A stretch of DNA of 64,000 nt, from NCBI RefSeq assembly GCF_910592395.1, contig NC_088318.1, positions 14,382,349-14,446,348 of the forward strand. The letters are read 5' to 3'. The notes under the pieces are model-generated. The model was not told the origin of the DNA. It worked only from the letters and a program-made list of their open reading frames with translations, and ran no database searches. A program made the translations under genes and the position numbers. Within the stretch, counting starts at the first letter, position 1. Every line of letters begins with the position of its first letter. Below, piece after piece: positions 50,901-59,100 of this stretch. Origin of the DNA: Lineus longissimus (lineage: Eukaryota; Nemertea; Pilidiophora; Heteronemertea; Lineidae).

Positions 50901-53900
50901 CTCCACTCGGGCGGCGGTCGCCTGATTTGATCAAAGTCGGGCCGACGGACAACCTTACTAATACCATAGATAGCTACGGAGCGTCTTTAGCCAGTGTGCG
51001 GCAGTCGATGCCGCAAGGGTACGCTCTAGGAAACCAGGGTGGTTTCAACGGGGGATACTCCCTATCTCAACGAACACTAGGTGGCGGAATTGGACAATCT
51101 ACTGCCACTTCGATGTCGTCTGGCCTTAATAACTTGAATAGCTTGAATAGGATGGGATCTATGTCGTCGTATGTGCCAAATGTCGCCAGCGGGCTGGGAA
51201 AGCCGAACTTTCTGTCTTCGAACTCTTTAAGTCAGGGCTATAGCTATCAGTCTCCGTCCCACCCCGCTATTTTAAACAACCTACACAACGGACTCTCCGA
51301 GCACAAAGGTGAGATGATAGGGCCTTTGCATCGTTAAGCGGGAATCCACCAATGCAATATGTTCTTGCGACCGCGGTGCGATAAAGATGCGATGGGGTTG
51401 CGACCATTTTTTTCGTAGCAGCTGGGATATTGTGTTAACAACTCCCAACGCACCGCAAGTGCATTCCTTGGTTATTTTGGAGTGGCCAGAAAAAGGCCTG
51501 ATCACGCTTTATCGCAACCCCGTCGCCGCCAAAAAGTGCAATGGTGGGTTCCCGTATTCATGAATTGTTGAATGTTCGGTCATCGGTTGGTTAGGACGCT
51601 CGACAGGCCTGTTTGACAGGTGCAACCTCTGTAATAACTGCTATAAACCATTCGTAGTATTCACTCTCCGATTTGCTATATGTCTAAATAAATGGTTCGA
51701 TCTATTTGGTACAACTGCATCATTACGTATTCAGAACATGGTTACCAGGGAGGGGGACACGAGAACCCATGGCATATTTATAGACAGATCTAAATGGCGT
51801 TAGCAACTGAAGATAATGTTGGTCATGTATTTGTCAAGAGATGACACATCCTAAGGAGTTGATGAGTCAAAGAGGACCCTTGAGGACAATTCCTTCACAC
51901 CGTCAAACCATCATTACTTGAAAGGACCCCAGCCATTTACACCCTTTCACCGCAATGATATTTCCCATTCAAAATCTTTTGTTAAGTGGAACTCGAATCC
52001 TTGAGACCCTATCACTGCACATAATATCTCCCTATTCATCGGTGACCACACCAAGCGTCCTGTGTCCGGAAAGCATCCGTTGACACAATCTCCGTGGACG
52101 CTTTAGATGATAAAGACCCACTTGTGAAATGTCCTTCCCAGCGGATCAGCTTCCAATTGCTGAATAGAGCACTTATCGTGAATAGTTACTTGGAAGGAGG
52201 AGTTGTGTGGTATTGATGCTATCGGCAACCCAAGGAGAGAGAATTTAGAGTCTGGGTGCACACGTCCATGACTCCTCTTCGGCCAATCTTGGGCCAAGTG
52301 CAAGCCGAACTTCAAACTCCGAAGCTCTCGATTCATCCTCTGATGCCAGGAATACCACGATGTACCATTATCAAATGAGTTGGTGGCCTCATAAAGGCGA
52401 GTTGCCAACGGGGCTTGAACCTTCGACCTCCCGGACACGAAGCAAATGAGGTATTAGCCCGTTGTTGTTGATGTCAGTGCCAACGAGAGTACCAGTAAGC
52501 TCACATGACCATCATGGTGCTGTTACAGTGAGAAGCACAAAGTATTGCCTCCATACCATTGGTAATCCGTGGCGAAATGTATCATAGGTTATATTAGAGA
52601 TAGTATACACCTTCAGGTTTATATTGGAACGGTCAATACAGCCAGGCAACAAGTTGCCATCAACTTGTTTTAAGTCGCTGCCAACCTTCTCGTTTTCAGA
52701 AAATGTTGGCAGACGATGACGGTTTTGTTCAAACCTTAGTCTCCGTGGAATTTACTGTAATAAATTCCCGCACGCTTTCGTGTAAACACGGTAGGGCCTC
52801 CTCGACTCAATCACGGGCTAAGATTTCAAACACATGCCGAATGTTTGCCGACAAAATACCTAATCGACTTCCGGTAGCGTTTTAGAGAAGCAGCCAACCA
52901 GATATGATGATGCCTTGACAAGATTAGCTCTATCTTCAACAATAATTATCGAGCCCGGTCATAAATAATGTCCCCAAATCTGTCATGTAGTCAATGTCAT
53001 CTTGAAACAGTGCAGACTACGGCAGAGATTGGTATTTAAGATTTGTCACGCTTTGTTTTTCATGCTGTGGGCACTGGTGCCGCGTCGGTCATGTCTCGAC
53101 GCCTGGATCTATACGAAATAGCCCGCCGACAATGCCTAGACCCTATCTCTGACTGGCGTCTCTGTGGTTCCTTAACATTTGTCACTTCGGTGGCTCCGGC
53201 CATGGGCCTTACTAGCGCAAGCCGACGAGTCCGTCTTGGTATACAGACCGGTTACAATTGCGGCGACGTGGAGACGAGATCTCTATCGGATAGAGTCCCA
53301 ACACACAACGCTTGGGTTCTAACTTCCTAAACTGTAGGAGACGCATTTGATCCTATCAGAGGCAGCCCCGCGTGACCTTGTTTTTGACACAATACCACAG
53401 GCATGTCCTTCATACATTGTAAATTAATAACTTTTAATGGTTATGTTGGAGAACATACCATAAAGAAAGAATAGAACACATGAAAGAAATTTCTGTCGTT
53501 TTTCTCCATTCATGTCATATATAAAAAACATTTTGGCGAATGAACAGTCACCGGAGTGCAACTGCGAAATGTTCCCGAGTGGTGTTACTTGACACTCAGC
53601 GCTCTGGGCAGCCTAGCGAACCTTCTGTTCCATCTAACCTCATGCGGGGAACCCGAACAACGCCAACTTCAACCGCCAAACTTTGTTCGTTTAGACCTCA
53701 GGTAATGATTGGGATAATACCATGAGGGACAATGCCCGGTTATCAACAGACCGCCCACATGGCCCTCCCACTCGACCACAACAATATCATAACAGTCATT
53801 TTGTATCAATTTCTGATATTTGATCTATTCCTTGTACTACCTTAAAAAGTGTTTCTTCTTTCTTAATCAGTTCTCCTCTCCATACGTCGTCCCTTCTCGT

Positions 53901-54210
53901 TCAATTTCATATTTAATTTGTAACACAATTTATAGGTTCTATGACTGCCCATGGTAGATTCTATGATGGGAATTCCATCAGATTCTACCGGTGTAACGTT
54001 GGGTCCATCATATTGCACGTAACATCTAAATATGAACCCATGCCCACCACCAATACATGTCTAAGCATCCTAAGCTCATATCTGTCCATCTTTCTCTTTC
54101 CAGTCAATGACCATCAACAAAAGGACCTCCTACGCATCAAAACCGACCTAGATCAGTCGATGATGAACAATGATCATTGCACAGCATTTAAACCGGTCAT
54201 GAAAATGTGA
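23924..54210 (+). CDS. Irx: Iroquois-class TALE homeobox transcription factor (Irx), six exons
   Basis: The coding sequence joins 23924-23998, 30653-30874, 45922-46031, 47619-47956, 50685-51308 and 54104-54210. That is 1476 nt, giving 491 residues plus stop, with exon-junction phases 0, 0, 2, 1 and 1, all consistent. Family members are nuclear sequence-specific DNA-binding proteins that pattern neural tissue, sensory fields and other structures. Landmarks are a CCEGGRP...CSCQY motif at residues 35-57, a Y/P-rich stretch at 100-140, the TALE homeodomain at about 145-207 with Trp193, Asn196 and Arg198 in helix 3, an acidic tail at 216-247, the IRO box [12 protein letters not shown] at 306-317, a Ser/Gly/Asn-rich region, and a C-terminal TAFKPVMKM. 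The length is normal for the family. The start has a good context (A at -3). Introns are 6654, 15047, 1587, 2728 and 2795 bp. Which paralogue it is cannot be told from this window. Confidence 0.96.
25597..25640. repeat. 17-bp exact direct repeat
   Basis: CATCTTCTACGTAAATC occurs at 25597-25613 and again at 25624-25640, a 27-bp spacing, with a partial third TTCTACGTC between them. It is a local tandem duplication inside intron 1. Each copy holds a TACGTA palindrome. Confidence 0.85.
26080..26260. promoter_or_regulatory. Homeodomain-core-rich candidate element in intron 1
   Basis: TTAATT, TAATTA, TTAATG and ATTAATC cores recur from 26118 to 26200. They are preceded by an octamer-like GCAAATATGCATTTTTGC stretch at about 26070-26087. 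The cores include both TAATTA and TTAATCA types. An intronic enhancer, possibly auto- or cross-regulated by homeodomain factors, is inferred from composition only. Confidence 0.28.
27406..27442. repeat. 15-bp near-exact direct repeat
   Basis: GGCCATGAGACATGG at 27406-27420 and GGCCATGAGACTTGG at 27428-27442 differ at one base. This is a small local duplication in intron 1 with no obvious function. Confidence 0.8.
30653..30874 (+). CDS. Irx: Irx coding exon 2 (residues 26-99)
   Basis: The acceptor TTTTAACAG is followed by AGTGCGATG. The exon ends at TTG before the donor GTAAGT at 30875. It is 222 nt and phase 0 at both ends. It encodes the conserved Irx N-terminal motif [20 protein letters not shown] (residues 35-55) and ends in SAFYSPL, matching the family's AFYSL junction. 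The first two exon bases are themselves AG, giving a tandem acceptor 2 nt apart. The second site would shift the frame, so the first is chosen. Confidence 0.93.
32677..32690. repeat. Poly-C run
   Basis: An uninterrupted run of 14 C in intron 2, within a wider C-rich stretch from 32669. A second C-rich stretch follows at 32814-32836. Such runs can vary in length between alleles and be miscounted in assemblies. Confidence 0.9.
33450..33660. promoter_or_regulatory. Candidate noncoding regulatory element in intron 2
   Basis: The stretch combines AATTAGATCG, CACGTGAATGAAT, ACGCGT, a GCTTAATC core, a TCAATATCAATAG stretch and GAAATTAG within about 200 bp. It has balanced composition between AT-richer flanks. 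It resembles the mixed E-box and homeodomain-site elements typical of introns of developmental genes. The support is composition alone. Confidence 0.22.
33703..33718. repeat. (ACATGT)n palindromic microsatellite
   Basis: GTACATGTACATGTAC is an uninterrupted run of the self-complementary 6-mer, the same unit as at 9123-9143 and 37283-37309. Confidence 0.8.
35241..35330. repeat. 20-bp imperfect inverted repeat with 50-nt spacer
   Basis: The left arm TCACTTTCTTGGCGTTAACT (35241-35260) pairs with the complement of 35311-35330, 17 of 20 bases matching. Flanking sequence also shares AACTTGG and GGTCTC/AGACC blocks. It could be the core of a short MITE-like element or an old foldback. No target-site duplication was confidently identified. 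Confidence 0.55.
36262..36290 (-). repeat. tRNA-like A-box stretch, possible SINE head
   Basis: Read on the minus strand, the stretch gives TGGTCTGACGGTTAGGGCAC followed by TCAGACG. This strongly resembles the D-arm and anticodon stem of a tRNA-derived SINE head. The downstream B-box is poorly preserved (AGATCGAGTGC near 36220). This is probably a decayed SINE, not a functional tRNA gene. Confidence 0.4.
36720..36802 (-). repeat. tRNA-like SINE remnant
   Basis: On the minus strand the A-box-like TGGTGTAGTGTCATGAC covers 36781-36797. It is followed by AGGAGGTCCC and a B-box-like TGGTCAAATCA covering 36750-36760. Spacing between box starts is 37 nt against about 44 in a normal tRNA, so the D arm looks shortened. 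This fits a decayed tRNA-derived SINE. About 200 bp away, 36672-36718 and 36870-36916 share a similar block (AAAGTT....AAAGGCCT), possibly further copies of the body. Confidence 0.4.
37283..37309. repeat. (ACATGT)n palindromic microsatellite
   Basis: This is the longest run of the self-complementary 6-mer in the window, 4.5 units (27 nt). It could form a hairpin or cruciform. The same motif is dispersed elsewhere in the window. Confidence 0.9.
37379..37834 (+). other. 151-codon open frame, probably not a gene
   Basis: This is the longest open frame outside the Irx exons, beginning with ATG and lying inside intron 2. The predicted product has a hydrophobic start ([10 protein letters not shown]), then Lys/Arg/Cys-containing sequence with no family I recognise. 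A frame of this length is not unusual by chance across six frames of 64 kb. There is no clear promoter, splice partner or poly(A) signal. I list it because it is the only moderately long frame left unexplained. Confidence 0.15.
38132..38153. repeat. (TAA)n microsatellite, possible mobile-element tail
   Basis: About seven TAA units are followed directly by TTTATTTGATTTAAAGTGCT. Simple (TAA)n next to a TTTATTTG...AAGTGC-like sequence is a common 3' end of invertebrate SINE or LINE elements, so this could be the tail of a decayed element. The body was not identified. Confidence 0.6.
39457..39530. repeat. 37-bp tandem duplication, two copies
   Basis: The stretch 39457-39493 and 39494-39530 are diverged tandem copies. 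They share AGCT.TACCCG.GGCA.TG and TCACGAAGTG. This is a small local duplication in intron 2 with no evident function. Confidence 0.75.
42151..42536. repeat. 42-bp minisatellite with two unit types
   Basis: The array is built on AACTTGCCTAATTCCAATTC. Short units (S, 42 bp, ending in GATGTTCATGTAACAGTAT) are at 42217-42258, 42259-42300, 42301-42342, 42396-42437 and 42438-42479. Longer units (L, 53 bp or more, containing TTGTTGCATGTAATG or TTGTTACATGTAA) are at about 42151-42216, 42343-42395 and 42480-42536. The order is L-S-S-S-L-S-S-L. S copies are nearly identical, so homogenisation is recent. As 42 is a multiple of three, a false repeat ORF appears on the minus strand. Confidence 0.95.
45922..46031 (+). 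CDS. Irx: Irx coding exon 3 (residues 100-136)
   Basis: The acceptor TTTCTTTACAG is followed by 110 nt, then AACAG with donor GTAAGT at 46032. The exon enters in phase 0 and leaves in phase 2. It encodes a Y/P-rich stretch containing [17 protein letters not shown], equivalent to the YYPYEP..GQYPYDRYG block that precedes the homeodomain in Irx proteins. The split codon becomes Ser136 when joined to exon 4. Confidence 0.93.
46032..47618 (+). other. Irx intron 3 (1.6 kb)
   Basis: The intron runs from GTAAGT to TTTTTACAG. Nothing else is recognised inside it. Open frames are about 100 codons or fewer without known domains. Confidence 0.85.
47619..47956 (+). CDS. Irx: Irx coding exon 4 with the TALE homeobox (residues 136-249)
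   Basis: The exon is preceded by TTTTTACAG and followed by donor GTAAGT at 47957. It encodes [17 protein letters not shown] and then the whole homeodomain, about residues 145-207. The TALE three-residue insertion leaves P169-Y170-P171 between helices 1 and 2, and helix 3 reads [17 protein letters not shown] with Trp193, Asn196 and Arg198. An acidic Asp-rich run (residues 223-236) follows. The near-identity to Irx homeodomains makes the family assignment certain. If intron 4 is retained, translation ends after eight further codons at 47982, giving a short form with the homeodomain but no IRO box. Confidence 0.98.
49670..49930. promoter_or_regulatory. Candidate intronic enhancer with paired 20-bp repeat
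   Basis: AAATTGGTCTGTAATTAACC occurs exactly at 49872-49891 and 49905-49924, 33 bp apart, so the two TAATTA cores lie about three helical turns apart on the same face. Upstream, 49695-49780 has further cores (AAATTACT, GATTTAATGATC, CAATTATTCC). Paired homeodomain-core sites in an intron of a homeobox gene suggest a regulatory element. The repeat is seen directly. The function is inference. Confidence 0.35.
50051..50219. promoter_or_regulatory. Cluster of CCAAT/ATTGG motifs
   Basis: ATTGG or CCAAT cores occur at 50051, 50064, 50136 (CCAATTGG, both strands), 50175 and 50215, giving six cores in 170 bp of intron 4. They are candidate NF-Y or Y-box sites, or an intronic promoter. Density alone is weak support. 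There is no open reading frame of interest downstream other than Irx exon 5. Confidence 0.25.
50661..50690 (+). promoter_or_regulatory. Recursive-splice-like acceptor at exon 5
   Basis: The exon 5 acceptor has a pyrimidine-rich tract (ATTTCTCGTTGCAG, 50671-50684). It is followed at once by GTAAAT, which itself reads as a 5' splice site. Juxtaposed CAG and GTAA is the hallmark of recursive splice sites. Here the downstream sequence is clearly coding (Gly249-Lys250-Ser251). The motif may be fortuitous because many exons begin with G, but it could allow re-splicing and loss of exon 5. Confidence 0.4.
50685..51308 (+). CDS. Irx: Irx coding exon 5 with the IRO box (residues 249-457)
   Basis: The exon is 624 nt, phase 1 at both ends, and ends GAGCACAAAG before donor GTGAGA at 51309. 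It carries a Ser-rich stretch, then [14 protein letters not shown] (residues 305-318), the IRO box characteristic of the Iroquois class. A long Ser/Gly/Asn-rich low-complexity tail follows. Reading through the donor would add GEMIGPLHR and stop at 51337. I prefer splicing because exon 6 restores a conserved C-terminus in the right phase. Confidence 0.93.
51339..51554. mobile_element. Short inverted-repeat element (MITE-like), 216 bp
   Basis: The two ends are inverted copies. The left end reads CGGGAATCCACCAATGCA and the right end, complemented, CGGGAACCCACCATTGCA (16 of 18 match). The similarity resumes after a 10-bp unlike stretch, GCGACCGCGGTGCGATAAAG against GCGACGGGGTTGCGATAAAG, so each terminal repeat spans about 48 bp. 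A subterminal GCGATGGGGTTGCGACC at about 51388-51404 echoes the same motif. There is no ORF. The size and structure fit a non-autonomous DNA transposon. A target-site duplication was not clear. The element starts 30 bp after the exon 5 donor. Confidence 0.75.
52400..52480 (-). repeat. tRNA-derived SINE head remnant
   Basis: On the minus strand the sequence reads CGGGCTAATACCTCATTTGC, then TTCGTGTCCGGGAGGTCGAA, then GGTTCAAGCCCC. The last part is a good B-box (GGTTCAAGCCC, covering plus-strand 52411-52421) preceded by a plausible anticodon arm. The A-box side is degenerate. It is more likely a SINE head than a working tRNA gene. The element would continue towards about 52200. Confidence 0.45.
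53085..53300. other. CpG-rich patch in intron 5
   Basis: CpG is dense here (GCCGCGTCGGTCATGTCTCG, GCGGCGACGTGGAGACGAG) compared with the surrounding intron, with sharp borders. An open frame of 95 codons spans it (53043-53330, +). Its Arg/Ser-rich translation matches nothing I recognise. It could be an intronic CpG island or enhancer, a mobile-element fragment, or less likely a cassette exon. Confidence 0.3.
54104..54210 (+). CDS. Irx: Irx last coding exon (residues 457-491)
   Basis: The acceptor has a long pyrimidine tract (TCTTTCTCTTTCCAG) ending at 54103. The exon enters in phase 1, completing Val457, and encodes [17 protein letters not shown] and then [14 protein letters not shown] before TGA at 54208-54210. 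The acidic/basic helix-like segment and the TAFKPV end look like a conserved Irx C-terminus. The in-frame join to exon 5 and the immediate stop support this as the true end. Confidence 0.88.
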
Positions 54211-55800
54211 CAATTCGAGAACTTTGAGGAGGATTCGCAAATCGGGACATTTTAATAAGAAGACTATAGAAGAATGGCAAATATATCATTGACTGAGGGT
54301 CCGTTCAAAAATTCCTATGTGTATCACCATCCTTACAGTGTTAGGGGTTGACTCTGTTCCCTTACCCCCACCCCCGCTGACCCGGACAGCCAATCTAATG
54401 AAAATATTGTACTTGATTTACAGCCCTCATGAATTGTCGATTTCACTAGCCCTTCACACTGGTCTCCTGTGATTTGAGTTTGATAGTTTACAAGGATCGT
54501 CTTTGACCCTTCGATTTTATGGACAAGAGAGGAGCTCATGCTGGCATGGCTGGGTAGATGAATTTTTCAATATTTCGTCCGAAGTAAATTTTTTTAAAAG
54601 CCTTTTCCCTACATGCCCTAACATTATTGGGATTGTGATGCACATTGACATTTCTGGCGGTCCCAAAAATCCTTCTTCGTGCGTAAATGAACAATATGAA
54701 ATGTTATTGGAGATATCAAATCAAGGCTCTCTTCATGATGTTTCTTAGAGACTCTGCCAAAGTTTGGTCATTCAAAGAATGATAACTCAACGAGGAACAC
54801 AAAATATCATGCAATTTGTGGAATACGAATAGGAGACGATTCTGCTTTAAATTTCAATTCGGATAAATCAATCGACATTGGACGATAATTTTGGGTAAGA
54901 CACATTTGTTATGTGGCCAAAAAGCTTGTGCAATGACACTTTTCAGGACAGACAAATAGTCAGTTTTCATATTACTGACCGTTCCCAGACGTCAGAGGCG
55001 TAATTGGATGCGTGAATAGAGACGTCTCTTGCACCACTCTTGAACACTATATGGTAGAGGTACAAGTAGGATTCGGCAGGATTCTGATTATGAAATCATA
55101 TTTTTGTTGGTAATATCAGATATAATGTCTTAACGCCCTCTTGGAAGTTCACGTTGTCTTGTCGTAAGCGTCACATCCATGAACAGGGGCCTGCCTACCT
55201 TTTACAATATTCTTACGCCATTACTGAATAATGTAAGTATAGTAAATACTTTACCCATATTTCATCTTTTACAAGGGTGATGGGTATATATAGGAGAGCT
55301 ATCAATGACACTTGAAAATATATACCATTTCCTTCAGGCACGCGATTTAACCCTTGCTTTGCAAATTCTTAGCGAAAAATATATATTCTATAGCACAGAA
55401 CTTCTTCTGCAAAAGCAACGCCTAATACAGAATGACTTTCTTTTCTCTTTGCACAATTGAGAGTGGAACATTCTAATCCGGTCGGTTTGACAGAATGTAT
55501 CATGGGAAACTATTATTCAGTAATGCAATAATGTATTGCAGCTAATTCAAATATCACTAAGCAACAAACTATAAACAACATGGCTGCTGACACGGGTTTT
55601 TTTCCTAACTTTACTACTGCCTTCAAAAACATACTTTGAGAAAATAGATTGAAAGAAAAGATGGCAAGGAATGAGGATGCTTTTCCGAGATCATCAGGTC
55701 GTTTTTGGCTTGAATTGGCGAAAACTCGCCGATTACACACTCTTTAGTATCCGGCTCTAATGTCTGGTGAATAAATCCTGTACATGTACTGATGTGTTCA
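54211..55800 (+). terminator. Probable Irx 3' UTR and poly(A) signal
   Basis: The first canonical AATAAA after the stop codon that I found is at 55770-55775, followed by a GT-containing stretch (TACTGATGTGTTC) about 15-25 nt later. A 3' UTR of about 1.6 kb would be ordinary for an Irx gene. Earlier weak variants such as AATAAG at 54254 could be used instead. The end was not observed directly. Confidence 0.4.
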
Positions 55801-56072
55801 AATGGGACGTACGATGCGCCCGGGTAGATTTTGTAAAAAAAGTAGCACGTACTTTTTCATCATGTCAGTTTTGTTACGCGTTTCAGTGTTACTCGTGGTA
55901 ATTGATTATTCAGAGACAATTTCTACATTTTGAAAATTTCCGTCGTCTTTGCAATAGATCAGCTCACAATAAGAAAACGGATGGCTTATAACTGAAAAAA
56001 AATAATTTATTCAGTGTTTATTTCAATGTGACAGGTTGCCTGCTCTCTATTTCACTAAGCAGTGCGTCATGC
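55801..56072. other. Downstream flank, nothing recognised
   Basis: AT-rich sequence with no recognised feature between the probable Irx poly(A) site and the 12-bp minisatellite. Confidence 0.5.
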
Positions 56073-56156
56073 TACAGTGCATTGCACAGTGCATTGGACA
56101 ATGCATTGTACAGTGCATTTCACAGTGCATTGCACAGTGTATTGCACAGTGCATTG
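56073..56156. repeat. 12-bp minisatellite, seven copies
   Basis: Seven units of YACAGTGCATTG-type sequence (CACAGTGCATTG consensus) lie head to tail, with scattered substitutions such as GACAATGCATTG at 56097-56108. The units contain TGCA palindromes, and GCATTG-GA-CAATGC at about 56091-56104 forms a hairpin. The array stays open in frame and yields false S-A-L-H repeats. This is an independent array from the 12-bp repeat at 10.4 kb. Confidence 0.92.
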
Positions 56157-59100
56157 CGCTGGATTCGAGAGTATGCACATACATTTAGGCCTATTTCAAT
56201 CTGTTTTCTTATTGGGAGTTTGTCATTTATTATTGGACTTGATATAAAATATGGACGGCGTGATTATGATTTGAGTGGAACATATTTGTTTACATTTGTT
56301 CAAATAAAGGGTGCCTGTCCGTTATATATGAATATTATTCTTATCATTTGTTTCCTTCTGCCCCGCAAGATTAACCACTGTCAGTGTCTATCCTTCCAAA
56401 AATTATTACTACCTTCCACTCCCCTATTTATAGGACGTGTTTACATCTATATATTTACCCGCAAATGCCCTTTCCAAAGAAAATGATAACCCTCGTAATC
56501 TAGAGAGCCGATAACTTATGTACCATCGATGCTTTTACAGTATTCGCGAGGGACAACTTCTTAAGCATGGATTTTATTGAAGAAACAATTTTTCTGTTTT
56601 TCTTTGAGAACATTGAAGAAAACCCATAGATTTCCACCTGGGCACAGCCGCTGCACATTGGTTGATTGTATCGTAGATATAACTTGATTACACTATAGCT
56701 TTCAGCCATAAATATTGACAAAGGAGTATAATTGTGCTAAAACATGAATAATCGTTTAAAACCTTCTTCAGAGGACCAAAAAAGGACATCTGTCATTGAG
56801 TGGAAAACCACCATCTTGGGCCAAACGATTAAAAGAAAAAAGGCCCCAGGTCAAAAGTGAACTTTATAAAATGTATTTTACTGCTACGATTTTGGTCAGC
56901 TGATTTCAAATTGAGTTTATAAAAAGCCATTGTTTTTCTAGCCGGAAGCCATGTATGTGTTTGTCCTTTAGTTCGTGGTGGTCCTTGTCATGAATTACGT
57001 GTTTTTGCGCTGAAGCCTTCGGGTGTAAAGTGTTAAATGACCACAACCCCGAAGGCGTTAGACCTTGAGTAAACGGACAATAGTACGGCCAATAAAGCTG
57101 TGATCAACAGTGCTTTCCTAACAAAAATTGACAAGGTTTTGTTAGGCAAAAAAGGTCATCAGGAGAATGACAGCTTTTCAAAGCGACAATGACCAGAATG
57201 TTGACGATGGACTGATGAACTGGCGATGGATCCAAGACGCCACAGACGTTTATCGGACCTCAGTCCTTGGTGAAAACTGATTTAATACTCCAACGAAGGA
57301 TTGCCATAGGGAATTTCAGTTAGATTTCGCGAGCTCCGCATCACATGCTTCAGATCACTTCAAGTCGCTAGTGTGACGGTTCTTCATTCCCTACACACTA
57401 CGACTAATTAGAACTTTATGAAATAATTTCATGCCTGGATAGGGACTCAATGAACGCATAAACAGCTCTATAATGCGTTGTATGCCGCGATTGGTGCTGA
57501 AAAATGCGTGTTTAACGCATGTTGGAATCTGGTTACTACAACGCCCACGGCGGTGTAACAGTAGTCAGTGTCCCCTTAGAAGAAAGGTCCCGCATCAAAG
57601 TTCGCCGAATTAGCAACAGGTGTATTGTCTATAGAGTCCGCTGACGTAAGAACAGAAAGCGTATACATGTACCATAAAACCTTTGTTAGTGAGCCGTTAA
57701 TCGCAAGGGAAGTCGTTCAAAACAACTGGGAACTCAAGCTGTTAGGAAGATTGTTTTCTGGAAATGTCGGTTTCCTTCAGAATTGGACGATTCGAGATTT
57801 TTTTACAGTTTGATATATCAAATTTTGATGTGCAATGTCTTCGCTCATCTATTATACATGTAGTTAAGAGAGCCCGAAATGGCGCTGCGATATTCTTATT
57901 CGAAATATCACTGAGAATTTCACTGGCTTACATCTAGCAGTGAATAAATCCTAGTACAGCCTGAATAAAATGAGAGTCAGTGCGTTTTCAGCATATGATT
58001 CAACGCTTTTCTTTAAAGATAATACCATCAGTATCAATCCATGTTGTCGTGTGTGTCAATCTATTCGTAATTCTGGCTCCTTGCTGTGGAATAGGTTTAA
58101 GATTTTAAACGGCTTATTGGGAAATCTAAGCAGGTGTTCGGGCGAAGCATCGGGGAAGAGATCCAGTCTACGATCGATCATCGCGAGGCTTTTATGTCAC
58201 CAAGGAAAGGATGAAAATCCCAAGTCGATGGCTCGGTGCATCTGTTCGGGTTTATCATGTTGATAGAGGGATGAACAAACACAGTTTGCCGCTTCAATTA
58301 GACGAATAAATTCTTGATCAAGTGCCGCGCACTCATCGCAGTGTCTTTAGGCGATCGTCGCATGTGCGGGGACGAGCCGCGGTGGGAGACAAAGCCAGCG
58401 TACGGCTGTTGGCGACGGGGAGTCGAGAAGGGCGAATCAGCTGGCGATAAACCCGCCCTCACTCCGCAGGTCCGATCCCTGATGCCCTCTCGGGTCTAAG
58501 ATTACCAAAAGTGTTGAATGGCTTGACCTTGACTCTCCTTTTTGCCCTTCTGACGGTTTTGTACCCATTGTTTACAAATGGAGAAAATATCATAAAATAA
58601 ACTTGCCACGTTTTGTAATCATCTTTCAAGGCTGTCGCCCTTATTAACTTTTCATCTCAGCCATGATTAACCTGGGTCAACATGGCCAGAAGGTGCGACC
58701 CTTTTATCGCTATGACGTTTAAATTACCAAGGATGTTGTATTACCCTCTCTCTCGGCGTTGAATTCTGATGATTGGATATCATGGCGACTGGCAAAAAGG
58801 GCGTGATATCCGGTTAATTATCGAAATCTAAAGAACGTCTAGATTTCATTTCACGTTTTGACTCGATAGCAGCCTTACAGCGTTTACCTGTTCCAGTAAA
58901 GATAACTCAAAGGTCTTTTACTTGGCCGTTATCATAATATGTTTTGAAGTACTTAAAAGAGAGTTCCTTTAACCGCACAACTAACAAAGATTTATACCCA
59001 CTCCTCGCCTAATATAGACTAGAAGCCCTTAGTTGGTACAGCCTACATGTTTGGTACAGCGTAAGACTTTTTGTATATTCCAGTAAATGTCTTTCTTTAT

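Larger units (their letters stand above)
51309..54103 (+). other. Irx intron 5 (2.8 kb)
   Basis: The intron runs from GTGAGA to a strong pyrimidine tract and TTTCCAG. It contains a MITE-like element near its start, a tRNA-like SINE remnant at about 52400 and a CpG-rich patch at 53085-53300. No other gene was recognised. Confidence 0.8.

Noticed and set aside
51309-51337. Exon 5 read-through end (GEMIGPLHR then stop) as the true C-terminus
   Set aside because: A good donor, AAAG followed by GTGAGA, precedes it, and exon 6 restores a conserved ending in the correct phase. It may exist as a minor isoform.
53043-53330. 95-codon ORF as an Irx exon
   Set aside because: No recognisable Irx sequence, no clear splice sites, and exon 5 already joins exon 6 in phase.
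56028-56486. 152-codon ORF with S-A-L-H repeats followed by hydrophobic segments
   Set aside because: The first third is minisatellite translation and the rest is T-rich DNA read as hydrophobic residues; no family is recognised.
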